A DNA stretch of 64,000 nucleotides. Origin: Endozoicomonas sp965199185. Lineage in GTDB: Bacteria > Pseudomonadota > Gammaproteobacteria > Pseudomonadales > Endozoicomonadaceae. The position numbers and the translations under genes were made by a program. The stretch lies in the NCBI GenBank assembly GCA_965199185.1, contig CBDAQW010000014.1:1-64000 (forward strand), written 5' to 3'. Below are positions 27,746-35,901 of this stretch, one piece after another; position 1 is the stretch's first letter; the number at the start of each line of letters is the position of its first letter. The notes below the pieces were generated by a model. That model was not told the DNA's origin. It worked only from the letters and a program-made list of their open reading frames with translations, and made no database searches.

Positions 27746-28324
27746 ATGTATAGACAGGTTCTTGTCCCTATCGTGGATGGATGTGAAGAATTAGAAGCGG
27801 TTTCCATTATTAACAGCCTCAGAAGAGCCGGTGCAGAGGTTATTATAGCCAGCTGTCAGCAGGATGGCGGGTTGCAGGTTAAAGCCTCCAGAGATGTTGT
27901 TCTTGTTGCTGATACTCATATCAGTCAGTGTCAGAACAAAGCGTTCCATATGATTGTATTGCCTGGCGGTATGCCGGGGGCAGAAAATCTGAGAGATTGT
28001 GCCGTATTGAAACAACTACTTCTCGATCAACAACAAGCCGGGCGATGGTACGCTGCAATTTGTGCTGCTCCCGCCATTGTTCTGTCGTCGTTTGGGCTTC
28101 TCGATAACGTCCACGCTACTTGTTATCCATCTTTTATGGATCAGATGGAAGGCGCCCTGCCAAAAGCTGGAGATACCATCGTTGTGGATGAGAAAAAAAG
28201 AGTTATTACTGCCCAGGGGCCCGGTAGCGCTTTGGGGTTCTCCTATAAAATCATCGACGCTCTCTATGGAAAAGATGCTTACCGGCCGATAGCCAAAGAG
28301 ATGATTGCACACTGGGCACTTTAG
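27746..28324 (+). CDS. yajL: DJ-1/PfpI family protein, YajL-like
   Basis: A 192-aa DJ-1 superfamily protein. GCEELEA carries the conserved Glu that contacts the reactive cysteine, VLPGGMPGAENL is the oxyanion region, and AAICAAPA holds the nucleophile Cys. YajL/DJ-1 proteins protect against oxidative and carbonyl stress; chaperone and deglycase roles have been proposed. The start at 27746 lies 18 bases after the MITE's target duplication, so the native promoter may have been displaced or be supplied from within the element. Confidence 0.88.
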   Translation: MYRQVLVPIVDGCEELEAVSIINSLRRAGAEVIIASCQQDGGLQVKASRDVVLVADTHISQCQNKAFHMIVLPGGMPGAENLRDCAVLKQLLLDQQQAGRWYAAICAAPAIVLSSFGLLDNVHATCYPSFMDQMEGALPKAGDTIVVDEKKRVITAQGPGSALGFSYKIIDALYGKDAYRPIAKEMIAHWAL

Positions 28325-28468
28325 CAGCCCGAAAAGTCAGCAAATTCCTCCAGTCATGATGGATATTTCGCTTGATCCTTACCGGCAAACCGTGCCTAAA
28401 ATAAACATAAGGGTTTACCGAAACGCTTTAACAAGGACGCCCGGAAATAAACCTGCGAGGTCAGTTCA

Positions 28469-28867
28469 ATGGAAAGCTTCATTCTTATCGTCGTCAGTTT
28501 TTTAGCACTCTACTACCTGAGCAAAAAGCAAGACCAGATGGCCAATCAGTTAATTGGCGAAATATTTGATCGCTTTGAAAGGAGATACAACAACATCACC
28601 TACTCCTGTCATGATGCCACTGTCGTGCGTAAGCAAATGAACAGCGGCATGCCTTTACCACTGATACCTTCAACCAGCTACTATGTCCGCGCCTTGTGTC
28701 AGACTGAAGAAGGGCACTGGTTCTGGTTTGATGCCAGCATTCGTCGTATGAAACTCGATAGAACCAGCATCACACCCAGCTCTGATAAAGAGGCATTTAA
28801 TGCCCTGAAAGATGACCCTGAGGCACAGCGTCAGTACTTTTCTGACTCAGATCAGCAATCTGCATAA
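28469..28867 (+). CDS. Membrane-anchored protein of unknown function (132 aa)
   Basis: I do not recognise a family. Residues 4-18 (FILIVVSFLALYYLS) form one hydrophobic span at the N-terminus, followed by a soluble domain of about 110 residues rich in charged and aromatic residues (GHWFWFDASIRRM). The arrangement suggests a single-pass inner-membrane protein. The codon pattern looks like that of its neighbours. It stands between yajL and the convergent fadD. Confidence 0.6.
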   Translation: MESFILIVVSFLALYYLSKKQDQMANQLIGEIFDRFERRYNNITYSCHDATVVRKQMNSGMPLPLIPSTSYYVRALCQTEEGHWFWFDASIRRMKLDRTSITPSSDKEAFNALKDDPEAQRQYFSDSDQQSA

Positions 28868-28874
28868 TTTCCTT

Positions 28875-28900
28875 GAAAAAAGCCACCCTGCAAGGGTGGC
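28875..28900 (-). terminator. Rho-independent terminator of fadD
   Basis: An 8-bp stem (GCCACCCT/AGGGTGGC) with a GCA loop is preceded by a run of A on the plus strand, which is a T run after the stem on the minus strand. It lies 24 bases after the fadD stop and faces the end of the gene at 28469-28867. Confidence 0.85.
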
Positions 28901-28924
28901 CAAAATTCTAAATGGTAATTCGCT

Positions 28925-30625
28925 TCATCCTTTCAACATTTCCTCGCGCAGATCTTTTCTTAGAATTTTGCCGACATTCGTCATCGGTAATTCAGCTCTG
29001 AACTCAACCTGTCTCGGAACTTTATATGCAGTCATATTTTGACGACACCAGTCAATGAGTTCTTTCTCTCCAAGACTATCATCGGTTTTAATGACAAACA
29101 GTTTTATTGCTTCTCCGGTTTTTTCCGAGGGCACACCAATCGCAGCACAGTTCTCAACCTTTGGATGTTCAACCACAATATCTTCTATTTCATTCGGGTA
29201 AACATTGAAGCCGGACACCAAAATCATATCCTTGATTCGATCCACTATACGAACAAAGCCGTCTTCATGGATGATGGCAACATCACCGGTTTTTAACCAG
29301 CCGTCAGCATCGAATACCTCTTTAGTGGCTTGAGGCCTGTTCCAGTAGCCTTTCATCACCTGTGGGCCACGAACACAGAGCTCCCCTCTTTCGCCAATCG
29401 CTACTTCCTGACCATTCTCATCCACCGTTTTCAGTTCAGTTGACGGAACCGGTAAACCAACGGTTCCCGGCTGAGCAAAACGCCCGGCCGGGTTTATACA
29501 TACCGCCGGAGAACATTCTGTTAACCCGTAGGCTTCTGAGATCACGCAGCTGGTTTCTTCCTGCCAGCGTTCACCGGTGGCGTGCTGCAAGGCAGTACCA
29601 CCGGATAGCGTCAGTTTAAGGCCAGAGAAATCACATTCTTTGAACTTTGGATGATTCATCAAACTAACGAACAGTGTGTTCAAACCAACAAAACCGGTAA
29701 ACCGCCAGGGTTTGATAAATTTTATAAAGGTATCTGTATCTCTTGGGTTGGCAATCAGCACACTTTGATTACCCATATAAGGCATACACAACAGATGCAC
29801 AGTAAATGCATAGATATGATAAAGCGGCAGAGGGGATATCAAAATCTCCTCTCCCATCTTCATAAAAGGCTGACCATTATCATCATGTTGAGACAAGTGT
29901 GCACGAGCCTGATGCATGTTAGCCAACAAGTTCCTCTGAGTCAGCTCAGCACCTTTAGCGACACCTGTTGTGCCCCCGGTGTACTGCAATACTGCGGCAG
30001 CGTCACTCGCTACTTCGGGTGGTGCACTGTAAGTCTCAGTACTGCCTTTTTTCAGAGCTCCCAGGAACTGCACAGCATCGGGCAGATGAAAAGGCATCAC
30101 CATCTTTTTCACATGTTTTGCCAGGAAGTTGATAACTTGCCGCTTCGGAGTCGGCAACATATCCGCAACACGGGTAACAATCAGGTGTTTGATATCGGTA
30201 TAGGCGACCACTTCCTCAACCAGATGGCCAAAATTCTCCATGAATACCAGTGCTTTTGCTCCGGAATCTATAAACTGGTGCTGCATTTCACGAGCAGTAT
30301 AGAGAGGATTGGTATTAACAATCACCAAACCAGCACGTATGGCGCCATAAGCTGCAATAGGGTATTGCAACAGGTTAGGCATCTGGATAGCAATACGGTC
30401 GCCGGGTTTCAATGTAGTGTGGTTTTGCAAGTAAGCTGCAAATTGTTCACTATAGCGATCAATATCCGAAAAACTGAGCGTATGACCAATACCGGTAAAG
30501 GCAGGACGATCCGAGTACTGCGAAAATATTTGGTTAACAACCGACAAAAGATTGCCATGCTCGTCCGGATTTATTTCTGACTCAACGCCAGCAGGGCGTT
30601 TATCGTTCCAGAATGATGTTTCCAT
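28925..30625 (-). CDS. fadD: Long-chain fatty-acid-CoA ligase
   Basis: AMP-forming acyl-CoA synthetase, which activates exogenous fatty acids for beta-oxidation at the inner membrane. The ATP/AMP motif LQYTGGTTGVAKGAELTQRN, the second motif YGLTECSP and the FACS-like signature GWLKTGDVAIIHEDGFVRIVDRIKDMI are present. At 566 aa the length is that of FadD. The protein starts METSFWNDKRP, close to the Pseudomonas form. The 250 bases upstream (30626-30878) separate it from the divergent T3SS operon. Confidence 0.93.
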   Translation of the reverse strand: METSFWNDKRPAGVESEINPDEHGNLLSVVNQIFSQYSDRPAFTGIGHTLSFSDIDRYSEQFAAYLQNHTTLKPGDRIAIQMPNLLQYPIAAYGAIRAGLVIVNTNPLYTAREMQHQFIDSGAKALVFMENFGHLVEEVVAYTDIKHLIVTRVADMLPTPKRQVINFLAKHVKKMVMPFHLPDAVQFLGALKKGSTETYSAPPEVASDAAAVLQYTGGTTGVAKGAELTQRNLLANMHQARAHLSQHDDNGQPFMKMGEEILISPLPLYHIYAFTVHLLCMPYMGNQSVLIANPRDTDTFIKFIKPWRFTGFVGLNTLFVSLMNHPKFKECDFSGLKLTLSGGTALQHATGERWQEETSCVISEAYGLTECSPAVCINPAGRFAQPGTVGLPVPSTELKTVDENGQEVAIGERGELCVRGPQVMKGYWNRPQATKEVFDADGWLKTGDVAIIHEDGFVRIVDRIKDMILVSGFNVYPNEIEDIVVEHPKVENCAAIGVPSEKTGEAIKLFVIKTDDSLGEKELIDWCRQNMTAYKVPRQVEFRAELPMTNVGKILRKDLREEMLKG

Positions 30626-30878
30626 AATTACAGCTTCTCTTTTTTATGATTGTTATTGATTACGGCTTCTGACAATTTTACCCAAAACCTTTCACAACAA
30701 CACTCACAATTTCACACCTCGCCTTAAAAAAACCGTTATCCTTCTGGTAAAGGAGGTTGCTTTCCCTTAATCTGGACTAAGAAGTGGTCGATAAAGACTC
30801 AGGAAAATATAACAACAGGATGTTGGCCTTGCTCTCTGAATCCAGCTCAACTCTGTCACCCTACCTGCGAGATGGGTT

Positions 30879-32384
30879 ATGACTGAGCTTTATCTTAAAA
30901 TTCTTTCCGGCAATCATATCGGGGCTGAAATCCCCCTTGAGCCAGGACGTTACTCCCTTGGTCGCGATGAAAACTGTGATCTGGTTCTGACGGATGCATC
31001 CATTAATGACATTGAATTAATTCTGGAAATATCAGACAGCGGTCAGCTAAGTATCCAGACCAGCACCGCCGATGAACCTCTCTATGTGAACGGTGCTGCG
31101 GCCGGTTCCAGCATTCAATGTAATCATTTTGACGTCATCTCCTCCAGCGGCCTGTTCTTTGCCCTCGGCCCTGTGAACACCCAATGGCCTGAGATGACTC
31201 TGCCTGAATTACAAACGGGTAAAAAAGAAATTGAAGCCACAGATGCTACACCTTCTGATACCAACCAGGAAAACCCTGCGCCGGATTCAGCAAGCAATTC
31301 TGATAATATTGATAACAATGACCTGACTGACATCATCAATTCCCTGGAAGATGAAGATGAAGAAGGTGAAGATGACGACGAGTGGTATGAGGATGATGAA
31401 GAGTACGAAGAGGAATACGAAAACCCTCTTGCCCAAATCAACAAAAAGTTACTGATAGGAATCCCTGCAGCTCTCATTTCTGTTTTATTGACTTTCCTTT
31501 TGGTTGCAGGCATGCCCAAGCCTCCTCCCCCTCCTGAAATGAGCACCATAGAAATTGCAAAAGAGGTACGTCTTGAACTCCGACTTAAAGACGTCCTTTT
31601 CAAAGAAATAGAGGGACAGCCATTACTGGTCAGCGGTTATGTACCGGATAGCAGCAATAAACGTACTCTTCATAAACAACTCAGAGCGAAAGGCATTTCC
31701 TTCACTTCGCAGGTTGTTGCCATGAATGAATTACGCAGTAACGCTGATGAACTATTGAAAAGCCGGGGCTATGGTGATCTGTTAGTTGAACTGGATAACA
31801 CACCAGGATCACTAGTGTTGACGGGCTATATTGGCAGCCCTGATGAAATGGACAACCTTGTTTCATTAATGAAACAGGAGGTACATGGCCTGGTCGCGAT
31901 TGTTGATCAGGTCGAAAACCAGACAAGCCGGGTGAATATCCTGCGATCTCTGCTCAGAGAGCGCCGACTAAATACCCGGGTACATCTGTCCGTCAGACCT
32001 GGAAAAGTAACTGTTCGAGGGCATCTGCTGGATGACACTCAGAGTTACACTCTGCAGGAACTTATACGACGCTTTAAGGATCGCTATGGAAATAATCCTC
32101 AGATTACTTTAGCAACACGTTTTGACGGTGAACCTCCTTCTCAGGGGACATCCAAAAAGACTAAAACCACATCAGGAGGACTTATATTACCGTCACTAGC
32201 CATAAAGGGAATCAGCATGGGTAAAGTCCCTTATGTAGTCATGAAAGACGGCTCAAAATATCTAATAGGAGCAAAACTGGCCAATGGGTATATAATTGAA
32301 GATATTAACTTGGAGTATCTTTTGTTAACTAACGGAACTGATCGTATCAAATACCGTCTGGGAGGGAACCGTGGCGGACACTAA
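30879..32384 (+). CDS. sctD: Type III secretion inner-membrane ring protein SctD
   Basis: The layout is that of the YscD/EscD/PrgH family. A cytoplasmic FHA-like domain occupies residues 1-100 (LYLKILSGNHIGAEIPLEPGRYSLGRDENCDLVL). A very acidic linker follows at about 145-180, then one membrane span at about 190-212 (LLIGIPAALISVLLTFLLVAG) and periplasmic ring-building repeats to residue about 430, with a C-terminal segment to 501. SctD forms the outer of the two inner-membrane rings of the injectisome. It is the first gene of a four-gene sctDEFG run, the order of yscDEFG. The last 14 bases overlap sctE. Confidence 0.88.
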   Translation: MTELYLKILSGNHIGAEIPLEPGRYSLGRDENCDLVLTDASINDIELILEISDSGQLSIQTSTADEPLYVNGAAAGSSIQCNHFDVISSSGLFFALGPVNTQWPEMTLPELQTGKKEIEATDATPSDTNQENPAPDSASNSDNIDNNDLTDIINSLEDEDEEGEDDDEWYEDDEEYEEEYENPLAQINKKLLIGIPAALISVLLTFLLVAGMPKPPPPPEMSTIEIAKEVRLELRLKDVLFKEIEGQPLLVSGYVPDSSNKRTLHKQLRAKGISFTSQVVAMNELRSNADELLKSRGYGDLLVELDNTPGSLVLTGYIGSPDEMDNLVSLMKQEVHGLVAIVDQVENQTSRVNILRSLLRERRLNTRVHLSVRPGKVTVRGHLLDDTQSYTLQELIRRFKDRYGNNPQITLATRFDGEPPSQGTSKKTKTTSGGLILPSLAIKGISMGKVPYVVMKDGSKYLIGAKLANGYIIEDINLEYLLLTNGTDRIKYRLGGNRGGH

Positions 32385-32640
32385 AAAGAGCGAAGATAAA
32401 ATCTACCTTTCGGATACTGAAGAACGTCTGGTTCAGGACAAAGACGGCCGTTACCGGGAAGAATTGCTTCAGCAGCTGTATCAGGAGGCAACTCGACTGA
32501 AGTCTATGAACGATAAAGGCGCCTCTCCGGAAGACTTTGCCAACATAGACAATATTCTGACAGGCATTGTTGCCGCCATCGAAGTAGTTGAGAAAAACTG
32601 GCAGCAGCATCACAAAAAAAGTGGTTCGACAGGGAGATAA
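32371..32640 (+). CDS. sctE: Type III secretion needle chaperone, SctE/YscE-like
   Basis: An 89-aa charged helical protein. Its position between sctD and the needle gene, and its size, match YscE/EscE/SsaE, the co-chaperone that with SctG keeps needle subunits from polymerising in the cytoplasm. Sequence alone is not decisive. The start is GTG at 32371, inside the end of sctD, behind GGGAGGGAAC; the overlap implies coupled translation. Confidence 0.72.
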   Translation: MADTKKSEDKIYLSDTEERLVQDKDGRYREELLQQLYQEATRLKSMNDKGASPEDFANIDNILTGIVAAIEVVEKNWQQHHKKSGSTGR

Positions 32641-32643
32641 GTC

Positions 32644-32901
32644 ATGACTAACGTTGCTGATACGACACAACCCGACAGTGGCGATCTTAACTTTACCCGA
32701 GTCCAGGAGGAGTTTGGCCGTCAGGCTGACAGAATGGACACGATCCTCAGAGATAGAATTTCAACCATGGATCCTAACAACACCAAGGATATGGTGGAGT
32801 TTCAGGTTGAATTCAACAAATACATGATCGTTGAAGGCTTGCGATCAAGCATTATTAAATCCATCAAAGATACGCTTCAGAGTATTATCCAGAAGCTGTA
32901 A
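32644..32901 (+). CDS. sctF: Type III secretion needle protein
   Basis: An 85-aa helical protein with the needle-subunit pattern: variable N-terminus, a helix-turn-helix core and the conserved end SSIIKSIKDTLQSIIQKL, close to the SsaG/EscF/PrgI tails. It polymerises into the hollow needle outside the cell. It begins three bases after sctE, behind GGGAGA. Confidence 0.85.
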   Translation: MTNVADTTQPDSGDLNFTRVQEEFGRQADRMDTILRDRISTMDPNNTKDMVEFQVEFNKYMIVEGLRSSIIKSIKDTLQSIIQKL

Positions 32902-32934
32902 AACACTTGACCTCAGGGACGGAGACTGCTGGGC

Positions 32935-33306
32935 ATGATTGAAGATAAATTGTTAAAAACTCTGGCAGATATTGGCTTTATGGCTAGTGGCACCGGTCTG
33001 CCCAAAAATGCTTTCGCCATTTTCAATGGCCTCGAAGCTGCCAGACCTGATAGCGCGGTTGTAAAAATCGGCTTTGCCATGGAATTTATGAACCGAAAAC
33101 GCCATCAGGAAGCTCTGGACATTTTATACAAAGGGCTGGAAAACAACCCAGATGATCCTGATCTGAGAGCATTTATCGGTATGAGCCTGATGCTTGCCGG
33201 ACGCAACAAGGAAAGTGAAGACTACCTCACCCCGTTGCTTAATTCGAAAGACACTCAGGCATCTAAAATGGCTAAAGAACTGTTAAATAATATTCACAGC
33301 CAATAG
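32935..33306 (+). CDS. sctG: Type III secretion needle co-chaperone, TPR protein SctG
   Basis: A 123-aa TPR-like protein (AFAIFNGLEAARPDSAVVKIGFA, ALDILYKGLENNPDDPDLRAFIGMSLMLAGR). Size, fold and place after the needle gene fit YscG/SsaH, which binds the needle protein together with SctE. GGAG lies before the ATG at 32935. A strong terminator closes the operon. No other injectisome genes are in this window, so the rest must lie elsewhere. Confidence 0.8.
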   Translation: MIEDKLLKTLADIGFMASGTGLPKNAFAIFNGLEAARPDSAVVKIGFAMEFMNRKRHQEALDILYKGLENNPDDPDLRAFIGMSLMLAGRNKESEDYLTPLLNSKDTQASKMAKELLNNIHSQ

Positions 33307-33326
33307 CCTGCGAGTAATATTGATAC

Positions 33327-33355
33327 AAAAAAAGGGAGCATTCTGCTCCCTTTTT
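33327..33355. terminator. Bidirectional rho-independent terminator after sctG
   Basis: A 7-bp stem (GGGAGCA/TGCTCCC) with a TTC loop has seven A before it and five T after it, so it can end transcription from both sides: sctDEFG on the plus strand and the chaperone gene on the minus strand. Confidence 0.9.
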
Positions 33356-33389
33356 ATTTCGAATTTCCACCCGTTCTCATAACCCGGGC

Positions 33390-33818
33390 TCAGGGCATAA
33401 ACATCGAAGGTGATGCCGGTTTTGGCACCGATTCTGCGGAAGCAATACTCAGAAACAGCTCAAAGTTATTGGTTAATGTGGCGATTGCTTCTTCCACAAC
33501 GTCAACATGCAACCCTTGCAGCGGACGACAAAGATAAATGGCTAGAACATTTTCATTGGGTTCTATGCAGATCGAAACCCGTTCACTCATCAGCAGTGCA
33601 AGGTTTTTCTGGAGGATATTTAACAGAAAATCTTCACGTTTCTGACTATCTCTTGGCAGCATCGACACCACGCCATAAACATAAAACTTACCATTGGCCT
33701 GAAAGCAGGCGATTTCCATTTCAGAGTCGATAGTGAAGTAATAACGTTTATCTCTGACCTCTAACTCACCGAGTTGCTGCTGATCCGCAAAAGACTGCAT
33801 CAGTTTATCAAAGCTCAT
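33390..33818 (-). CDS. CesT/Tir-chaperone-like type III secretion chaperone
   Basis: A small acidic protein of about 142 aa with the alternating beta and helix pattern of class I T3SS chaperones (YYFTIDSEMEIACFQANGKFYVYGVV...LLNILQKNLALL...ICIEPNENVLAIYLCRPL). These dimers bind the N-terminal part of one or a few effectors. It is convergent with sctDEFG, which supports the role. The frame opens at 33827 (MDAM), but GAAGAGG is ten bases before the second Met at 33818, so I use that start. No adjacent effector gene is obvious. Confidence 0.7.
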   Translation of the reverse strand: MSFDKLMQSFADQQQLGELEVRDKRYYFTIDSEMEIACFQANGKFYVYGVVSMLPRDSQKREDFLLNILQKNLALLMSERVSICIEPNENVLAIYLCRPLQGLHVDVVEEAIATLTNNFELFLSIASAESVPKPASPSMFMP

Positions 33819-33899
33819 GGCATCCATGCCTCTTCAGAAAAGATGAAAGAGGAAGCGATCCTTGCCTCCCTTTTCCTTCAGTGTAGTCAGAAGACGCTC

Positions 33900-35495
33900 T
33901 TACTCAGCCAGCATTTGAGATAAAACTGCCTGCTGATTGCCATTGGATATTTTTCTGAAACCAAGAACAACAAAAACAAAGGTGATCGCGGAAGCAATAA
34001 AACCAGAAGCGACAGAAGCAGTCATACCCATAGCCAGATAACCAACCATAGACACCAACGCAATGACCAGTGCGTAAGGCAGCTGTGTAGTCACGTGATC
34101 CATATGATGGCAAGAAGCACCGGTAGAGGACAGGATAGTGGTATCAGAGATCGGTGAGCAGTGATCGCCAAATACAGCACCAGCAAGCACAGCTGCGAGA
34201 CTTGGCAACAGCATAGCAATATCTGCAGCGGCAGCCATATCACCTGCGATAGGCAGCATAATGCCAAAAGTTCCCCAGCTGGTACCGGTAGCAAAAGCCA
34301 TTACCCCTGACACCACAAAAAGAATCATTGGCAGGAAGCTTGGGGAAATATTGCTAGCTTCAACCATACCGGCCAAATACTTACCGGTTTCAAGACTGCC
34401 AATAATTCCGGTCAACACCCAGGCAAACACCAGAATATAGATGGCGGGCAACATGGATTTAGTGCCTTCAATCAGCGCTTGTTGCCAGATCGCACCTGAA
34501 ATATTGCGATTCAACAAACGTACGGCGGTGACGATCAAACCAATCAGACCACCAACAATCAAAGATGTATTAACACTGGTGTATTCAAAAGCACCCAAAA
34601 TAGAGAATGGCAAACTTTCCTCTGCCAATGCAGAGTTACCCGTCCACATCATTGCTGCCACCGTTGCAATGATGAGGGTAACAATGGGTGTTACCAGATC
34701 GGCAACACGGCCGTTCTCATCTTCTTTCAGCTCAGGAGCTCCGGGCGGTGTTCCTTTGGTAGTATCAAAAAGCTCACCGGCGCGCGCTTTATCTTCATGA
34801 CTTCGCATAGCACCTACGTTCAAATCCAACCAGGCGACACAGATAACCATTGCCAGAGCAAACACAGCATACAGGTTCATTGGTATCATCGTCAGGAAGG
34901 AATGAATCGGACTGGCCGATTCCACCTGATGCGCTGCCATGATACCCGCAACCACTGCAATGATGTATGCCCCCCAACTGGAGATAGGGGTGAGCACGCA
35001 AATAGGTGCAGCGGTAGAATCAATCAGGTAAGCAAGCTTGGCTCGGGAAACGCCCTGACGATCGGTCAATGGTCGACTGATACTTCCCACAGCCAGACTA
35101 TTAAAATAATCATCAATAAAAATCAGCACGCCCAGAAATACAGTCATCAACTGTGAGCCTTGACGGCTCGTAACTCGCCGCCTGGCCCACTCACCAAAGG
35201 CACGGGCACCACCGGATATACTGATCAGGCTGGTAATCACACCCAGCAAAACCAGAAACAGAAGAATATAGATATTACCCAGAGCCAGGCCGCCATCTTC
35301 CCAAAAAACCCCGAGAAAATTCTGAAAGATGTATTGCAGGGCATTGAGTGGATTGAAACCAGTCAGCAACATGCTGCCAGTCAGGATACCAGCGCCAAGG
35401 GACCAAAGAACCTTGCGGGTAACCACCGCAAGAATGATGGCAACAACCGGTGCCAATAAGGACAAGAATGAGTCACTGAAATTCGATAATTCCAT
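33900..35495 (-). CDS. NhaC-type Na+/H+ antiporter family protein
   Basis: A multi-pass inner-membrane protein of about 531 aa with 10-12 hydrophobic segments. The blocks GVLIFIDDYFNSLAVGSISRPLTD, LIDSTAAPICVLTPISSWGAYI and GAVFGDHCSPISDTTILSSTGA are hallmarks of the NhaC/ion-transporter family. Members exchange Na+ or substrates such as malate/lactate for protons; the true substrate is not clear. The frame opens at 35537, but MELSNF at 35495 is the likely start because the first 14 residues are not family-like. It is followed by no partner gene. Confidence 0.88.
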   Translation of the reverse strand: MELSNFSDSFLSLLAPVVAIILAVVTRKVLWSLGAGILTGSMLLTGFNPLNALQYIFQNFLGVFWEDGGLALGNIYILLFLVLLGVITSLISISGGARAFGEWARRRVTSRQGSQLMTVFLGVLIFIDDYFNSLAVGSISRPLTDRQGVSRAKLAYLIDSTAAPICVLTPISSWGAYIIAVVAGIMAAHQVESASPIHSFLTMIPMNLYAVFALAMVICVAWLDLNVGAMRSHEDKARAGELFDTTKGTPPGAPELKEDENGRVADLVTPIVTLIIATVAAMMWTGNSALAEESLPFSILGAFEYTSVNTSLIVGGLIGLIVTAVRLLNRNISGAIWQQALIEGTKSMLPAIYILVFAWVLTGIIGSLETGKYLAGMVEASNISPSFLPMILFVVSGVMAFATGTSWGTFGIMLPIAGDMAAAADIAMLLPSLAAVLAGAVFGDHCSPISDTTILSSTGASCHHMDHVTTQLPYALVIALVSMVGYLAMGMTASVASGFIASAITFVFVVLGFRKISNGNQQAVLSQMLAE

Positions 35496-35901
35496 AATAC
35501 TGATCTCGTTTTTTCTCTTGATGCACAACAGGCTCAAAACAAAAAACCAATGTGCAAATAAATCGGATCAGGAGGCATATGGACATGCAGGAACAGGCAA
35601 TGGTAAAACCACGCTTTTCCTGATAAACCCGCTAGCTCTCCACAGTTATAAACCGTGACAGTGCTGCACCTGTTAAATGCAGCACCAGCAGAATAACTTG
35701 ACGATTACTCCACTTCGGCACTGTCCCCTTTCAAGCGAGCTACGGACGTCATCCTGACTCGATCTACTTATAAACAGTGCGCCTCTAATTGGGTAAGAGG
35801 ATCACAACAGAAAAACAGCGTTCAGTCATTTTTCTGCAAGGGCGCTATTATGCCCAAATAAAACACAAATAAAAACTACACATTACTTTCGGGAATAAAA
35901 A
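35496..35901. other. Intergenic region between the antiporter gene and guaA
   Basis: I see no gene in these 406 bases. They contain an 8-bp hairpin at 35661-35685 (GTGCTGCA/TGCAGCAC, 9-base loop) and a weaker A/T-rich hairpin at 35808-35836. Either could end guaA transcription, but neither has a clean T run on the minus strand. The promoter of the antiporter gene should lie at the left end. Confidence 0.5.

Noticed and set aside
29651..30580. A 309-codon plus-strand frame opposite fadD.
   Set aside because: Antisense to a conserved acyl-CoA ligase with all motifs; no start signal and no family.
30784..30882. A 32-codon open frame (GTG start) whose TGA overlaps the sctD ATG.
   Set aside because: The ATGA overlap is suggestive, but there is no Shine-Dalgarno, no T3SS small-protein resemblance, and it follows directly after an in-frame stop.
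31124..31603. A serine-rich minus-strand frame opposite sctD.
   Set aside because: It is the complement of the acidic linker codons of sctD, which gives poly-Ser by chance.
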